Source: Mnemiopsis leidyi (taxonomy: Eukaryota > Ctenophora > Tentaculata > Lobata > Bolinopsidae). Taken from it: a stretch of DNA of 50,161 nucleotides. Position numbers and translations under genes: made by a program. Under the pieces are notes generated by a model, which did not search any database, was not told where the DNA came from, and was given only the letters and a program-made list of their open reading frames with translations. Of this stretch, positions 1-27,919 are shown in pieces. The stretch spans positions 14,002-64,162 of the forward strand of contig JH154158.1 in assembly GCA_000226015.1 (NCBI GenBank), written 5' to 3'. The number at the start of each line of letters is the position of its first letter. Position 1 is the stretch's first letter.

Positions 1-258
1 AAATAGATAGTGTCTAGTTAGTAAGACAAGAATAGATGTGTCTAGTTAGAAGCAAAGAATGATGTGCCTAGTTAGAAGCAAAGAATGATGTGTCTAGTTA
101 GAAGCAAAGAATGATGTGTCTAGTTAGAAGCAAAGAATGATGTGTCTAGTTAGAAGCAACGAATGATGTGTCTAGTTAGAAGCAAAGAATAATGTGTCTA
201 GTTAGAAGCAAAGAATGATGTGTCTAGTTAGAAGCAAAGAATGCTGTGTCTAGTTAGA
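1..258. repeat. 26-bp minisatellite
   Basis: About nine head-to-tail copies of a 26-bp unit containing TCTAGTTAGAAGCAAAGAAT fill the start of the window, with a few single-base variants. The array touches the left edge, so it may continue outside. It carries no coding signal. Confidence 0.9.
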
Positions 259-1425
259 GCCAGGATTACACTTTACACCGTTTAGGCAGCATTATGCAAA
301 TAGGACTAATTTTTGCAACTCCCGCTGTCACACCGTTACTAGTCAGCAAGAGTTCACTAACCAGTAATATACATCGCAATACACGGCTGTATGTAGTTAA
401 CAGTGATCTATTTACCCTTGTTCAAAATGTGGCGAGGTATTCTCTGACATGTTTACTTAGGGTCGGACCTAGGTTTCAGTGCACTGTCTCCCCATTGAGA
501 AGAACAATAGTAATAGTTTTAGGGTGAAGTAGTACAGACAGCTGCACTAATACTCCATTACAGCACTAATACTGCACCCCCGCGTCACCCTTATTGGATC
601 TTCTAAATTTACGTCACATTTATGAAGTAGATGTTCGTTAGGACGCCAATACTTTATGTTGTGAGGGGCAAAATACAATGGTAATAGATCTTCTGTGCAG
701 TGTATGCTAGTCTTCTTTTATTAGAGGCAGCAAGATAAGTATCAATGATTTCCCTGGTTGAGTTTAGTGAGTCGCCTCTTATTTAATCTTAAAATTCTCG
801 TCGGAACATGATCTGAAATATGCTTTATCGCAAGTCTGACATTGGCGTGCGTCCTTTTTTGGTTTGATAACCAGACGCTGTGCTTTCAGAAGTTTGTCTA
901 CACAGTCGGGCTTAAAACTTCTAATTGTATTTAAACCTAAAGAAATACAAAGAAAATTCTCATCCAAATCCAGTTACTATGGAACCTAGAAATTTCTCTT
1001 GATAAACCTAACCCTAATTGTTGTAAGAGAAATTTGATAAATCTCTACAAGATCCATCTCCTTCATATTCCATATCGTTATAAGCTTCAAAAGTTACAGT
1101 TCTGACGTCCAGAAGAATTACTGCAACACTCATATGAGTACAGCAATTGATTCGGGCGTTATTCGTCCTTCCGCGATGAGCGCCAACTAAATTCCCCGAT
1201 TGATAGCTCTTTAATTAGAAAAAATTTTAAACTTTTAACAAACTCTTTGTGTAAATTTAGCTAAAGAAATAAGCAGATAAACGAGTCTCCAATGAGCTTG
1301 GAAAATATAGTAATAAAAGCCGATTAAAGGGTAATAGTTCAATAACCCGCTGACCTAACCGGAAATACAATACGTAAGTTTCCTGATACCTAACAACACC
1401 CACCCCAACTCTCTCTCTCCCTCAG
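259..1425. other. non-coding, probably intron of the RTK gene
   Basis: The first visible RTK exon starts at 1426 with one base that completes a codon, so a coding exon must lie upstream. I find no exon ending in phase 2 with a signal peptide or first half-Ig domain here, and only short open frames. The stretch ends in a CT-rich tract at 1409-1423 that serves as the polypyrimidine tract for the acceptor AG at 1424-1425. Confidence 0.5.
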
Positions 1426-17783
<16,358 letters not shown>

Positions 17784-18970
17784 AGCGTTGTCATGACGAC
17801 CATGATCATGAGTTACCATGGTAACCACACACGTCTTGTTGTGTGAATCTTAGAAGTGCTTATAGGGTGCCGCGCTGGATCCTCGGCACTCAATCAAGGC
17901 CAAAGCTGTGTTTGTGGCCAGGGGACGCTAAAACTGACGACTGAACTGTGAACTGTATATGATGAGGTTTCGCTGAGGGGGTTTTGGCCAGACTGAAAAA
18001 TTGTGAAAAGAAACTGAAGTTTCGTTGGCATGATTGATTTTGAGCTGAGATTTTTGATTGTTTCGTTTTAAGACTTTTCTCGTATGCTCCTTTTATTTTA
18101 TAGAGAATTTTCTTAAGAATACCCTTTTATAGAAATTCTTTTAATGTTTGTAAATAATTTATGTTAGATAATTTATATATGCTGCATGGTACTATGGAAA
18201 CTATACTTGAATGCATAACCAAGTACGACATTGTGCATAACCAAGTGCAACATTGTACATGCAATTTGAGGATGATGCATTATAATGTCTGCATCTGATT
18301 TAACTATATATTGACTTGAACATTTTACAAGATCACATTTAAACGCCTTTTTAGTCATCATTTGAAAGTTAAACTGAATTTGATTAATTTAACTACAAGT
18401 TCATACACACTTGTGTTTTTCATACATTTTCAATTTCGTAAGATAAGTTACCATAAATTTGATAGTGCACATCGACTGGTAATTAGGGCACATACAGATC
18501 GCAGCAATTTGCGAAAAGTTTCAGATAGGACATAGGAAAAGATAAGTTCCTTATTAGTTGCACCGCAAGTAAATCTTGAAGGATAAGTACGAGTATATTG
18601 AATAGTCTGTACTTGATTACATTACTCTTGGTGAACGGTTTATCGAACTGCTTTTGTTTTACTTTTAAGTTGATCATGTTTCTTATGGCGCTTTACTTTG
18701 GCATGGAATGCTGATTGGAGATATTTCTACTTAAGAAATTGCTATTTGCTAATATTAGATAAATAGACACTTGAGAATTGCATTCCATGCCTGGTACGAT
18801 TTTAATCTTTATTTAAGTTATCTTTGGTGTTGCAAAATTGTTTTGGTTTCTTAACTTGTTCAAAGTTTTGAGACGTGTTCTCTGAGAATTCAACTTCAAG
18901 TCTATTCTGGTTCACACTTGTAGTTGTACCTGTAAGAGGTGATTCGAATAAAATTTCAAATGTTACCCTG
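17784..18970 (+). other. RTK 3' untranslated region with poly(A) signal
   Basis: After the stop codon the sequence becomes AT-rich without open frames. A canonical AATAAA lies at about 18948-18953 and would end the transcript near 18970. A short near-duplicate (CATAACCAAGT, twice around 18210-18250) is present. The assignment rests only on position and the AATAAA. Confidence 0.45.
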
Positions 18971-19129
18971 TATTTGTTTGATTATAAAATTTAATCTGAA
19001 ATCTATTTAACAGAAAAATAAATTGCCTCTTAGTTTTAGCCCTAGATCTCCTAAATTTAAATTACGGTTTCTTACGCCCTAAATCTAATGACCCGATTTC
19101 CGGCTCTCGGCGTAATTCAAATTGCAGAG

Positions 19130-21150
19130 TCTTGATATTATTATAGCCGGATTTGGATTTTGTCTGACTTTAGCTTTGTCCGACCCTCATTCTATTTGCC
19201 TTGCCTTGCGACCCATTCGCGGCGGCAGGTCAGGCAACGTCTGACAACATTCTATGAGAATAAAATGTCAGGAGGGTGCGCGCTGCCGTACGACCCTTGA
19301 CGAGATGATATCCGTCTAACGTTCGCCAGGGGCAGGAGAGCAGCAAGCTGCGAGCCACGCACGAGTCGGGTAACACCTCGACAATACGACCCGGATTTTG
19401 CAGAGTTGAAATTGAATGATTTGTTGACGAGATGATATCCGTCTAACGTTCTAACGAGGAGAGCAGAAAACTGCGAGCCGCGCGCGGGTCGGGTAACATC
19501 TCGACAAAATGATTTGTAAATAAAGCACAACTGACATTACCAGGCGCTGCGTTGAGTTTGACGAGATTATATCCGTCTACCGTTCTATGACGAAACTTAA
19601 CGGGCGATGCGCGTCCACGATTCTCGAGGAGCAGGTGTGACGCGCGCGAAGCGATGACGGTAGGTTGTAAGCCAATGACGAAACGTTCAGCTTTAGCTGC
19701 GTAACTGTAAATCGGGTATCACCGCGACAAGCGCTGCGTGGCTCTCTCTATGGTCCCTTCCAAAGCAACAAAGACTATAAGTCCCCTTGTCATAATGTCG
19801 CATGTCGATGTCTGACTTTGTCCGCAACCCTCATTCGAAGCAGATAAAAATAACATGTCGGGAGTGCGCGCTGCCGTACAAAGGTCTCCGACTCCAGGAT
19901 AAACTGACAAATCAGAAATTGGACTGAGTTTTTACTTTTAGATTAACTAAAACTTTTTTGGTGTTCTGTCATCTCTTTGTTTAGGTGCAATGAAGGTTTT
20001 CATAATGCCTCATGCTTGGGGACCTCAGTCCAAAGGGTACCGTAGAAAAAGCCGCGCAGCTCAGCGCCTGGTTTGTGGTTGTACGGCAGCGCGCACCCTC
20101 CTGTCATTTTATTCCCCTCATTTTATTCCCCTCATTTTATTCCCCTCTATTTGCTTCGAATGAGGGTCGGACGAAGTCAGACAAGGTTTGTGGTTACTGT
20201 TAGTTGTCAGGACTGATGACGTTTGCAGTTTGTTCATTGTTAATGCCGGCTCCAAATTGAAATTCGGTTATCCCGCGTTGTGACCCTTTTCAGCGGGGCT
20301 TGGCAACGTCTAGCAATGATTTAGGTCATCTTAGCTTGTAGCTGCGCGCGGCTTTTGAACACAAATCGCAATTGGATTTCGAATTGTGCAGCGCGCATTT
20401 GCTAAGCCAACATAACCCTGTGGCTCGCGCTGCGCCCTATCGGGAGCTTTTGCGTTGCGGGTCCGTCCTAAAATTTCGCGCTTATGGCTAAGATCGCACT
20501 CGTTTCACGTTGTGACCCTTTTCAAAAAATTTTTTAAAAAATTTGAAATTTTTTTGAAAATAGGCCCCCTCAAGGGGGGAGTGGCCGCGGGCTAGGCAAC
20601 GTGTAGCAAGATCGCACAGGGTTGTCGCGGTGATACCCGACTCACGCAGCTAAAGCTGAACGTTTCGTTAGAACGTTAGAGTTAGACTTAGACGGATATA
20701 ATCTCGTCAACGCACAGGGATATACATACGTGTTTAGCAAAGCGCGCACCCTCCCTGCTCCCGCACATTTTGTAGGTTGATAACCTACTGTCGCGGCTTT
20801 CAGTTTCACGCGCTCTCAAGTCTCACGCATTTCGCCCGTTAACCGCACATTTCATTGCCGGAAAATGATCAGGGTCGGACAAAGTCAGACAACTATTTGA
20901 CCTACAAAAACTGTTAATAAGGAATCTGTTCCATATTCCACACCGATGAAAAATGACGGTTTCTGATGATAGCCGACTTCTGTTGCCTTAAATAATAGTA
21001 TTAGTAATTTACTAATTTAATAGGCAAATAAAATGTAAACTTCCAAGATCCAATTTCAACTTGTAGTTGTACTAGTCTTGTACAGCGTGCACCCTCCCGC
21101 ACATAATTTTATTCGCTTTGAATAAGGGTCTGACAAAGTCAGACAAATTT
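19130..21150. repeat. cluster of dispersed and inverted repeats
   Basis: Several repeat units recur in both orientations. One contains GTCTGACTTTGTCCGACCCTC followed by ATAAAATGTCGGGAGGGTGC and CGCTGCCGTAC: forward near 19165-19295 and 19810-19880, reverse near 20085-20195, 20870-20900 and 21075-21150. Another contains GACGAGATGATATCCGTCTA, forward at about 19298, 19427 and 19553 and reverse at about 20690-20710. A third contains AAACGTTCAGCTTTAGCTGC, forward at about 19681 and reverse at about 20650. No transposase or reverse transcriptase is visible, so these look like short non-autonomous elements inserted near or into each other. Confidence 0.75.
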
Positions 21151-21432
21151 CTACTAAGAAAAGTGTTGAGCCTGAGGCCTGAGGTTGAGCCTGAGGTTCT
21201 TCTTTAAACCATTCGCAAAACAAGTAGAAAAAGGGACTCATTTTTTTAAAGTCAACAAAAATTTAAAGATTCTTGTAACAAAAGTGTTCATTCAATGTCA
21301 ACCTGAACCTGCAGTCTATCTTTAAATTTAATCAAAAAGCAAACCTAAAACCAAACAAATATTCTGAATCTTAACTTTAAGTATTTGAATTCTTTTCACC
21401 CAAGAGTTGCATATGATAACAGTTCCTTAAAG

Positions 21433-24400
21433 TTAAACAGTTCTTAAACTCCATTTAAACACCAGGACAGTGACACTGAAAGAGAGAAGGAGGAGGAGGG
21501 AGTTAGGAACCAGTTGGTCTCCAGCAAGAGGAACGTACGTGTTACACCAGTCAGTCGCACAAAGCTCTGCTGCACACTTTACGTCAGTGGTGGTACTATT
21601 ACCACTACCAGATGAACAGTCGTTCGGACCTACAGGGATAAGGAAATTTAGTTTAATTTACCAGTAAATGTAACTGAAGTTGAATGTTAGCAATAGCGGT
21701 AAGAAGTCCCAGAGTGATAACGGGAGCTCCGCCCCAATCCGGGCCGCTGGGGATTCGGCACTGTCCTCTTTAAGAAAGTAAGAAGAAAAGGAACGTTAGT
21801 GGTTGTTCACAGGTCATCAAATTGAAAAAAAGAATCCCATGGCCATTCTCATTACAAATTGCGATCATGCAGCGGTCAGCTAAATTCTACTAATTCCTGC
21901 GGGCACTGTACATTCCATATTTGCCATATCTCTCCCAGTCTCCCTTGTCTATTTATAACTGCGGTTGCATAGATTGTGCTATTAAAGTTAACTTTGTCTA
22001 GCTTATCAAAATTAAAGTCGAAAGTGCAAAAGAAGCGGATAATGAGAGCGCAAGCTAGTCGCGGTAGCATGCAGCAATTCGCTAATGTTTTATTAATAAA
22101 CAAGTGAAGTGGTGGAAACTTTAACTGTAATTAACGCTCTCCGAGCTGTCTGTCCCCGCTGAGCTTTAACAATCGGTCGGTCATCCTCCTTGAGACACAA
22201 ACAAGGCGATTTGCATGTCGCGGAAATGGTCACTCAGGTTCTATAGAACAAGCAAGCTCCGGTTTTTATAAGTTTGCTGCGTCATCGCTTCTTCGCAAGA
22301 AAGAAAGGATTGCTAAATCGGAATTAATATTCTCGATACACTTATAGATTCTTACAATTTTAATCAGTGGTATACAAATCAGAGTTCAGACGTTAAGTCA
22401 ATGACAACAGGATCTGTATCGGAGATCTACCTATTTAGGGATGTGGATGTCGAAGTGATATATTGGAAAAAGGATGCTCGTAGGTTCACAATACCTCATC
22501 GCTCACTTAAACACAGAACACAGAATATGTTTTATATGCGACGGCAAGTTTGCGTGTTATCGTCGTAGCTTATTAATCATACTCACGTGAATCGTTATAG
22601 CAAGATGAGACGAAGTAGTCTATACCAAGATATTGGTAGACGGTCTTAGAGCATCTGTACGGACAGTTCTGAAACAGATCAAACTGTGATATCTCGAAAA
22701 CAATGGATACAAAAAATAGTGCTGAGATATTAAAAACACCTCAAGTACCTTAAAAAGACCATAAATCAAGTTTAAGATTGTGAAACACTTCAAAACTTAA
22801 ATCCAACATCTCGTCAATAAAAAACATGAATGAAAGCATTCAGCATTTTCCCATTTCCGACTGTATATCTCACTTTATTTGGGTCCAGACAAGCACTGTA
22901 GTTCATGCTTGGAACAAACAGACAATTGTAACACTGCAGTCCTATAACCTCCGGCAGGGGACACTGCCCCACCACCGTAATCACCTCCAGCCAGTGACTG
23001 GAAACGTTGTCCGCTTTAGTCGAACTTGACACCGCCTCTTCAGTGATTCCTCCCGTTGTTGTCGTCGTTACGTTTGTCGTCGTCGTCGAGTTGATTTTCC
23101 ACCATCCTTGTATATACTGGTTGTTTGTAACGGTGATCTTGGTGACCACCGTGCTTTCTCCAACAGTTTTTGTGCTTTCCGTTACTTTGGTGGTGGTGGC
23201 GGTTTGGTTGGAGTCGATAAAGTAGATGGTATCGTTGGTGTAGGAACCGTAAGTGCAGTTACACTCGCACGTGGAGCTGAAAGGGACAAGAAAGTGTCAG
23301 AAAGTCTCACCTTATTTGGGTCCAGACAAGCACTGTAGTTCATGCTGGGAACAAACAGACAATTGTAACACTGCAGTCCTATCACTTCAGGGGTGGGCAC
23401 GTAACACGTGCCCCAAGCTACCGCCCATCCCGTCACTTCAGCTGTCACGTTGGAGGTGATGTTGGTCTCTGTGCTGATCCTGGTGGTGGTCCCGGCTAGA
23501 GTCTTATCCTGTGTCTTGGTAGTGTTTACTACTATCTCCATCACAGCGTTGTTTATCGTTGTAGTTGTCGTCACTATCGTCTGGTTCAGGGATATCGTCC
23601 CGTCGTCCCCAATAGACTGGGCTGAGTCTGTAACCTTGGTAACGGAGGTAGAGTTGGTGCCGTTACCCCAGATCCAGTACTGAGTACAGTTGCAGGAGCA
23701 GGTAGAACTGGGGAAGGTCGCGGTCAGGACGGTAGCTTGGACACGTGCGGACAGACATTGCTCTGCCTCTACAGACTATTGAAATGCTAAATACATCCCC
23801 GTCTAATTCGGCTAGTGCTTGGCGGACCCGCTGAACGGCCATGAATATGGTTATTTTCCCGTTTTGTCTGGTTTAATAATGTTTGTAATGTTAGTATTCT
23901 AATTCTCTGTGTTTATTGTATTCCAAACCTTTCGCCTCACCCCTTATCGCGCTGAGCACAGCGCGAGTTTAAACTTCTAAAATCACGTTTCCCGGCAATC
24001 ATTGTGAATTACATGGCTTATGGTAATTCCTACTACAGAACAGAAGAGGAAAAGGGCTGGACCTACTTTAGAGGATAAAGAGTAGCGTTGTAGGCAGTGT
24101 AGTTGTGGATCGTTTTCTTATACTGCTCCAGCTGGAGAGCCACCTCAGTGAGATTGACGGCCGTGGTTGTCTCCCCTTCACTTTCAGCGCCCGTCTCTGC
24201 TCGTTTTTGTTTAGTGTTACCAGCTCTTTTCTCAGCGCCTTCAGGCTCAGCAGCCGGCTGAAAATATCATTAACTGATTAAGCGATACAATAAACAAGTT
24301 TCAAACTGATGCATATTTTCATGTTCCTGACTGCGTAAAAATACAAAGTTCTTTGATCATAAACCAAAATAAACCAAAGGTGAATCCGAATTTATGATTG

Positions 24401-26228
24401 TAAGTGGTAATCATTTTGCTCTCCCCAGTCATGTATTTTGTGAAAGTTTGTTGAGGTCTTCTTGTTCCACTTTTCCGTTTAACTAATTAGTGGTCGTCAA
24501 AAAACGATTTCTGGACCAGATATACTAGCCTACTATTTTCCTCGATGAAAAGCGGTCGACTATCTCAGAGACACTTGTGTACTAGCAATTCAAAACCGTC
24601 CGCTCATGTTAAGCCTCATCCGACACACTTCTTTCTAAGATTGCTAAGTACATCTGACATTTAGGACTCCGAAAGTGGCCGACTTATCATGACCATGTAA
24701 CCCTGGTTGGCTACCTCACTCGTAAAAGAGGTACTCGTTATTGTTATGTCTTTTCGCGTATAAACATTTATGAATAATGTTATGATATACCTTAGGCTTT
24801 ACTGCATTCTGGAGTATTGCATTTAAACTTTTCTGGACATTTAAAAAATAGGTAGTGCAGGCAACGCATGGCCAAGTTTTCGTGGATTCTTTCCAAAGAT
24901 CATGGAAAGCAGAGTAGCCAAAAAGATCTTCTGTATCTAATTGGGATGCAATTAGTGGCCTTCTACACATGATTAAGGACGTTATGGATGCAATTAGAGG
25001 ATACAGTTCCGAATATTGGAGCCAATGCTCGATAGTCAAAAGACTTCTTTACTTTGTTTACACCAATATAAAACGCCCATCATTGAATCAACATCATTTA
25101 AATCATGTGTACTCCTTACTCGGGCCGCCATCTCCGCCCAGCCGGGGTGTTTTTATGTTATCTAACTTCAGCCCGGCCACAAAACGTCAGCTATCTAAGG
25201 AGAAGTTATCTAACTACACATGGTTTACTTTGTCACGAGCTAGGTTTCAGTTACAATTTCAAAATTGAATTCGCAATTAAACGATAAAATGCGGCGTGGC
25301 ACGACATTTGTTTGCAATTTTACGTTTCCTCTTGCGAGGGATATTTCACTAAATCTCCAGCACATCCAAATATAAGTGAGCATTTTGCGAATTTCAGCAT
25401 TGCTAAAATAGTATTATTAGTTAAGTTCCAATTTTCATAAAGTTTTAACTGGCGCAGCTTGAGATAATAACACTACGGCGACGGTTGTGAGCTGGAAATT
25501 CTTCACAGCATTTTTAGAAGCAGTGTGATCGTTGTAAGATGAGCAATTAAACAGCATGATATATTTGTAATGCAAGAAATGAACGTCAGAGTCCATGGGG
25601 AGGAGCTGGAAACTTTTTCTATCACATGACAGTGTTCCTCGAAATTAATTCGTTCTATTTGACTTCTCATTGGTTAATCCCAGTCACATGATGTCAAAAG
25701 TTTTCGACATTTCCCCAAGAATTCTGACGTCCATTATTGCAAAAAGTAAGATTCCCATTGGCCATGGAAGTCAGATTCAGAAGACTAACCTTGGGATCGC
25801 AGGCCAGAGTCCAGGTATTAAACGTCGTATCGTTGGCACAATGTGAACCGTTGGGAAGACTCGCCTTGTACACATTCGTACAGTCACAGTACTCAATACC
25901 GTTCGCTAAATTACCTGCAAATCATAATTTAATCAATTAATTAATCAGATAATCGGTCCAATAAACTGCCTATTATTTGCAAAATCAATTGCTGTGCTTA
26001 ACTGCAATAACGTATACTTTTAGTTTGGCTTTAGGACAATTATCGTTAAATGCAGTAATATTTATCGCTAGACTGCGATTTGCGGTTGCATTTCGCAAGT
26101 TAAATTCGTTTCTAAACATTTACTTCGGACTCATAGTTCGACAGTGCAACACCATAAGACTTACGAGTGAGCAGGACCAAGAAAACCAGGACACATCCCG
26201 TTGTAACGGCGACATTTCTCAATTTCAT
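21433..26228 (-). CDS. LU/Ly6 GPI-type protein with alternative exon 4
   Basis: A minus-strand gene for a secreted, probably GPI-anchored three-finger protein. Exons: 26228-26165, 25914-25790, 24257-24067, exon 4a 23707-23311 or exon 4b 23276-22874, 22668-22587, 21629-21433. Phases match throughout and give 351 residues with 4a or 353 with 4b. Residues 1-21 are a signal peptide (core VLVFLVLL). A Cys-containing module with CDC and GSHC follows, then an Ala/Glu/Lys-rich segment, then a Thr/Asn-rich region with many N-x-T/S sites. The LU domain starts at LQCYNC; with 4a, Cys 240, 243, 254, 261, 265, 282, 291, 305, 310 and 315 make the ten-cysteine set, closing with the family's CN pair (ATDWCN). 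A hydrophobic tail (SLLLLLSFSVTVLVF) ends the protein, as in GPI signals. The LU domain is split over three exons. The ligand is unknown. Confidence 0.85.
22874..23276 (-). CDS. LU/Ly6 gene exon 4b (proximal copy)
   Basis: 403 nt, acceptor CCCTTTCAG and donor AAA|GTGAGA, with the same phase 2 entry and phase 0 exit as exon 4a. It encodes STCECNCTYGSY, a different Thr-rich stretch with WWKINST and many Thr runs, GQCPLPEVIG and the same CYNC finger. Only 34 bases separate it from exon 4a. Splicing 4a to 4b at the homologous acceptor would shift the frame and hit TAA within about seven codons, so the two appear to be alternatives. Confidence 0.78.
23311..23707 (-). CDS. LU/Ly6 gene exon 4a (distal copy)
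   Basis: 397 nt, acceptor TTCCCCAG and donor AAG|GTGAGA. It enters in phase 2 (after CTAAA|GTAGGT of exon 3, giving Asn) and leaves in phase 0. It encodes STCSCNCTQYW, a Thr-rich glycosylation-prone stretch, GTCYVPTPEVIG and the first LU finger with the CYNC motif. It is a tandem duplicate of exon 4b. The last 75-80 bases are nearly identical between copies, while the 5' three quarters have diverged strongly. Confidence 0.8.
24258..25789 (-). other. intron 2 of the LU/Ly6 gene
   Basis: Phase 0 intron between the CDC-module exon and the Ala/Glu-rich exon, with donor GTTAGT and acceptor ATTTTCAG. A 107-codon minus-strand frame (25039-24716) lies inside it. It has a few cysteines but no recognisable domain and no phase-compatible splice sites that I could find, so I leave it unannotated. 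Confidence 0.5.
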
Positions 26229-27872
26229 ACCCGTCACGTGATGCTCTATTATCTAGGACTTGTCTAGAAATCTACAATCCGTCTAACTCAGATGAGATCG
26301 TCTAGAAGCAACACCTCCGGGCAACAGCTTGTCTCTCGAATTTCAATGACAGAGGGACAGCTCATTTCTAGAGTAGACACAGCGGGTATTAGAGCTGACA
26401 TGACGGGTAATTGCTTCTCTCTACGTTTCGAGTATCAAGTCAGTAATTATAATTCTGAGGTAGCTCCTCATTTACGAGCGATATATACTAAAGTGAGTAA
26501 TTAGCTTCTTAAATTTGAGGTCAAAAACTGTTAGGCCAAGACCTTAAAATGGAGTAAGTGAACTAATATAAGTGTGTGAGTAAGTGAACTAATATAAATT
26601 AGCAGAAAAAGAGTTAAAGGAACACAGGTAAAAAGTACACACTGCCATGATGTGCTGGCATAGCTGAACTGTGTGAGAAATTCCTTCCATTTCCGTCTAC
26701 ACAAAACCTATTTAACAGCTCATACTCCAATGGCAATGACAATTACAAAGGTAAGAACGATTAGTTTCATAAGCATCAACTTCAAGACTCACAGTCCATG
26801 ATTTTAGTTGTCATTTCTGACTTTCCTCCTGGGAAGTGCGTCAGAACAAATTCCCATTTAGTTGCAAATTTTTATCGAGTGGGAGTTTCCAGCAATTCTT
26901 ATCTGCGTCTTCTTGGACTCTACAAGCAAACGCCACTGCCAATTTCTGATATCGTATGCCGTACTACGGCATCTTTAAAATCGTTTTCCGTGCACAGCAA
27001 TTGCGGTCGATCATTATGGGTAGGGTTGTGGTGGGTTTCGTGCGGGTGGTCGTGCGACTTGGCCGACTGTGCACAGTTTGGGAAACTGTTCTTTATTTGG
27101 TGTAATGCCGACCTGATAAATTCATATCTGATATTCCTGGTTTTCATTGGCTTCAAGCCTGTCGTCTCTATATGGCTTTATCGAACTTCCCAGCCTACAC
27201 ATAATTATTTTCTATGGAATTTTAGCCCATTCCGTTCTGAAAATTGGTTAAATTCTAAATTGAAGGTATTAATTGTCATTATTTGCTGTTCAGTCCGCTG
27301 TTCTCAGCACAGTTCCGTGAGTAGCCCGGCAAACCCATACTGACATGCAGTAATTAGCCAACAATCAATCTCGTGATCCACTTTGCGTACAAATCATGAA
27401 TAGTAAACACAATAATTAAGAAAAGTAACTGTCTACTTGTAATGCTGTGTATTTTGATGATCAGGATAATGGACTTTTACCAAGGGCATGTCACCGAAAC
27501 TGGCTTAATTGTACCTCGACCTCACAATGACGTCTTACAGTTATAGTTATAGAACAAATTAAATGCTTTGTAGTGATTAAGAAAGTACAATTTCCGTATG
27601 TGATCTTGTTTTTGACGATTCCCTGATTTCCAGTGTAGATAAGTCTCGAGAAGTGAGACGGAGAGCAAAGTTACAGGACACTACCACCTCCACCTTTCTA
27701 CCCGCCTCATGGAAAATTCCTGGCCTGGAGGAGCCACAACTCACGTGTACAGCCATCCTAATCTACATTAGAAGCTCGATACTACCACCAGCCCCGGTTC
27801 ACACAGACTAGCAACTAAACCCGGCCAGCACTGTTACTGCAGGTCAAGAAGCGGCCCGGTGCTCCAGCTCCG
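26229..27872. other. shared upstream region of two divergent genes
   Basis: The LU/Ly6 gene starts at 26228 on the minus strand and alpha-2/delta at 27920 on the plus strand, so both promoters should lie here. A CACGTG hexamer sits at about 26236-26241, just upstream of the LU/Ly6 start codon. A short direct repeat (AGTAAGTGAACTAATATAA, twice) is at about 26553-26598. A 181-codon open frame at 26798-27343 has no recognisable features. Confidence 0.45.
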
Positions 27873-27880
27873 TATATAAA
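27873..27880 (+). promoter_or_regulatory. TATA-box-like element of alpha-2/delta
   Basis: TATATAAA lies 40 bases before the start codon at 27920, in a locally GC-rich setting. If used, transcription would start near 27905 and leave a very short 5' untranslated region. This is inferred from motif and position only; an upstream non-coding first exon would make the motif irrelevant. Confidence 0.35.
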
Positions 27881-27919
27881 CTTTGTCTCCCCTGCTTCTG
27901 CCACTATTTTTGTCCCACT

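Noticed and set aside
779-967. Minus-strand 62-codon frame with CQTCDKAYFRSC, resembling a zinc finger or LINE-type Cys motif
   Set aside because: Too short, no flanking similarity and no splice context. It may be a retroelement relic but I cannot support it.
21660-21776. Minus-strand segment after TTCTTAAAG that encodes another hydrophobic C-terminus (ITLGLLTAIANI)
   Set aside because: It could be an alternative last exon of the LU/Ly6 gene, but it lacks the cysteines and CN motif that close the LU domain, and the exon at 21629-21433 fits phase and domain fully.
26798-27343. 181-codon plus-strand frame upstream of alpha-2/delta
   Set aside because: No signal, domain or biased composition. 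It lies in the intergenic region between two divergent genes and has a comparably open minus frame.
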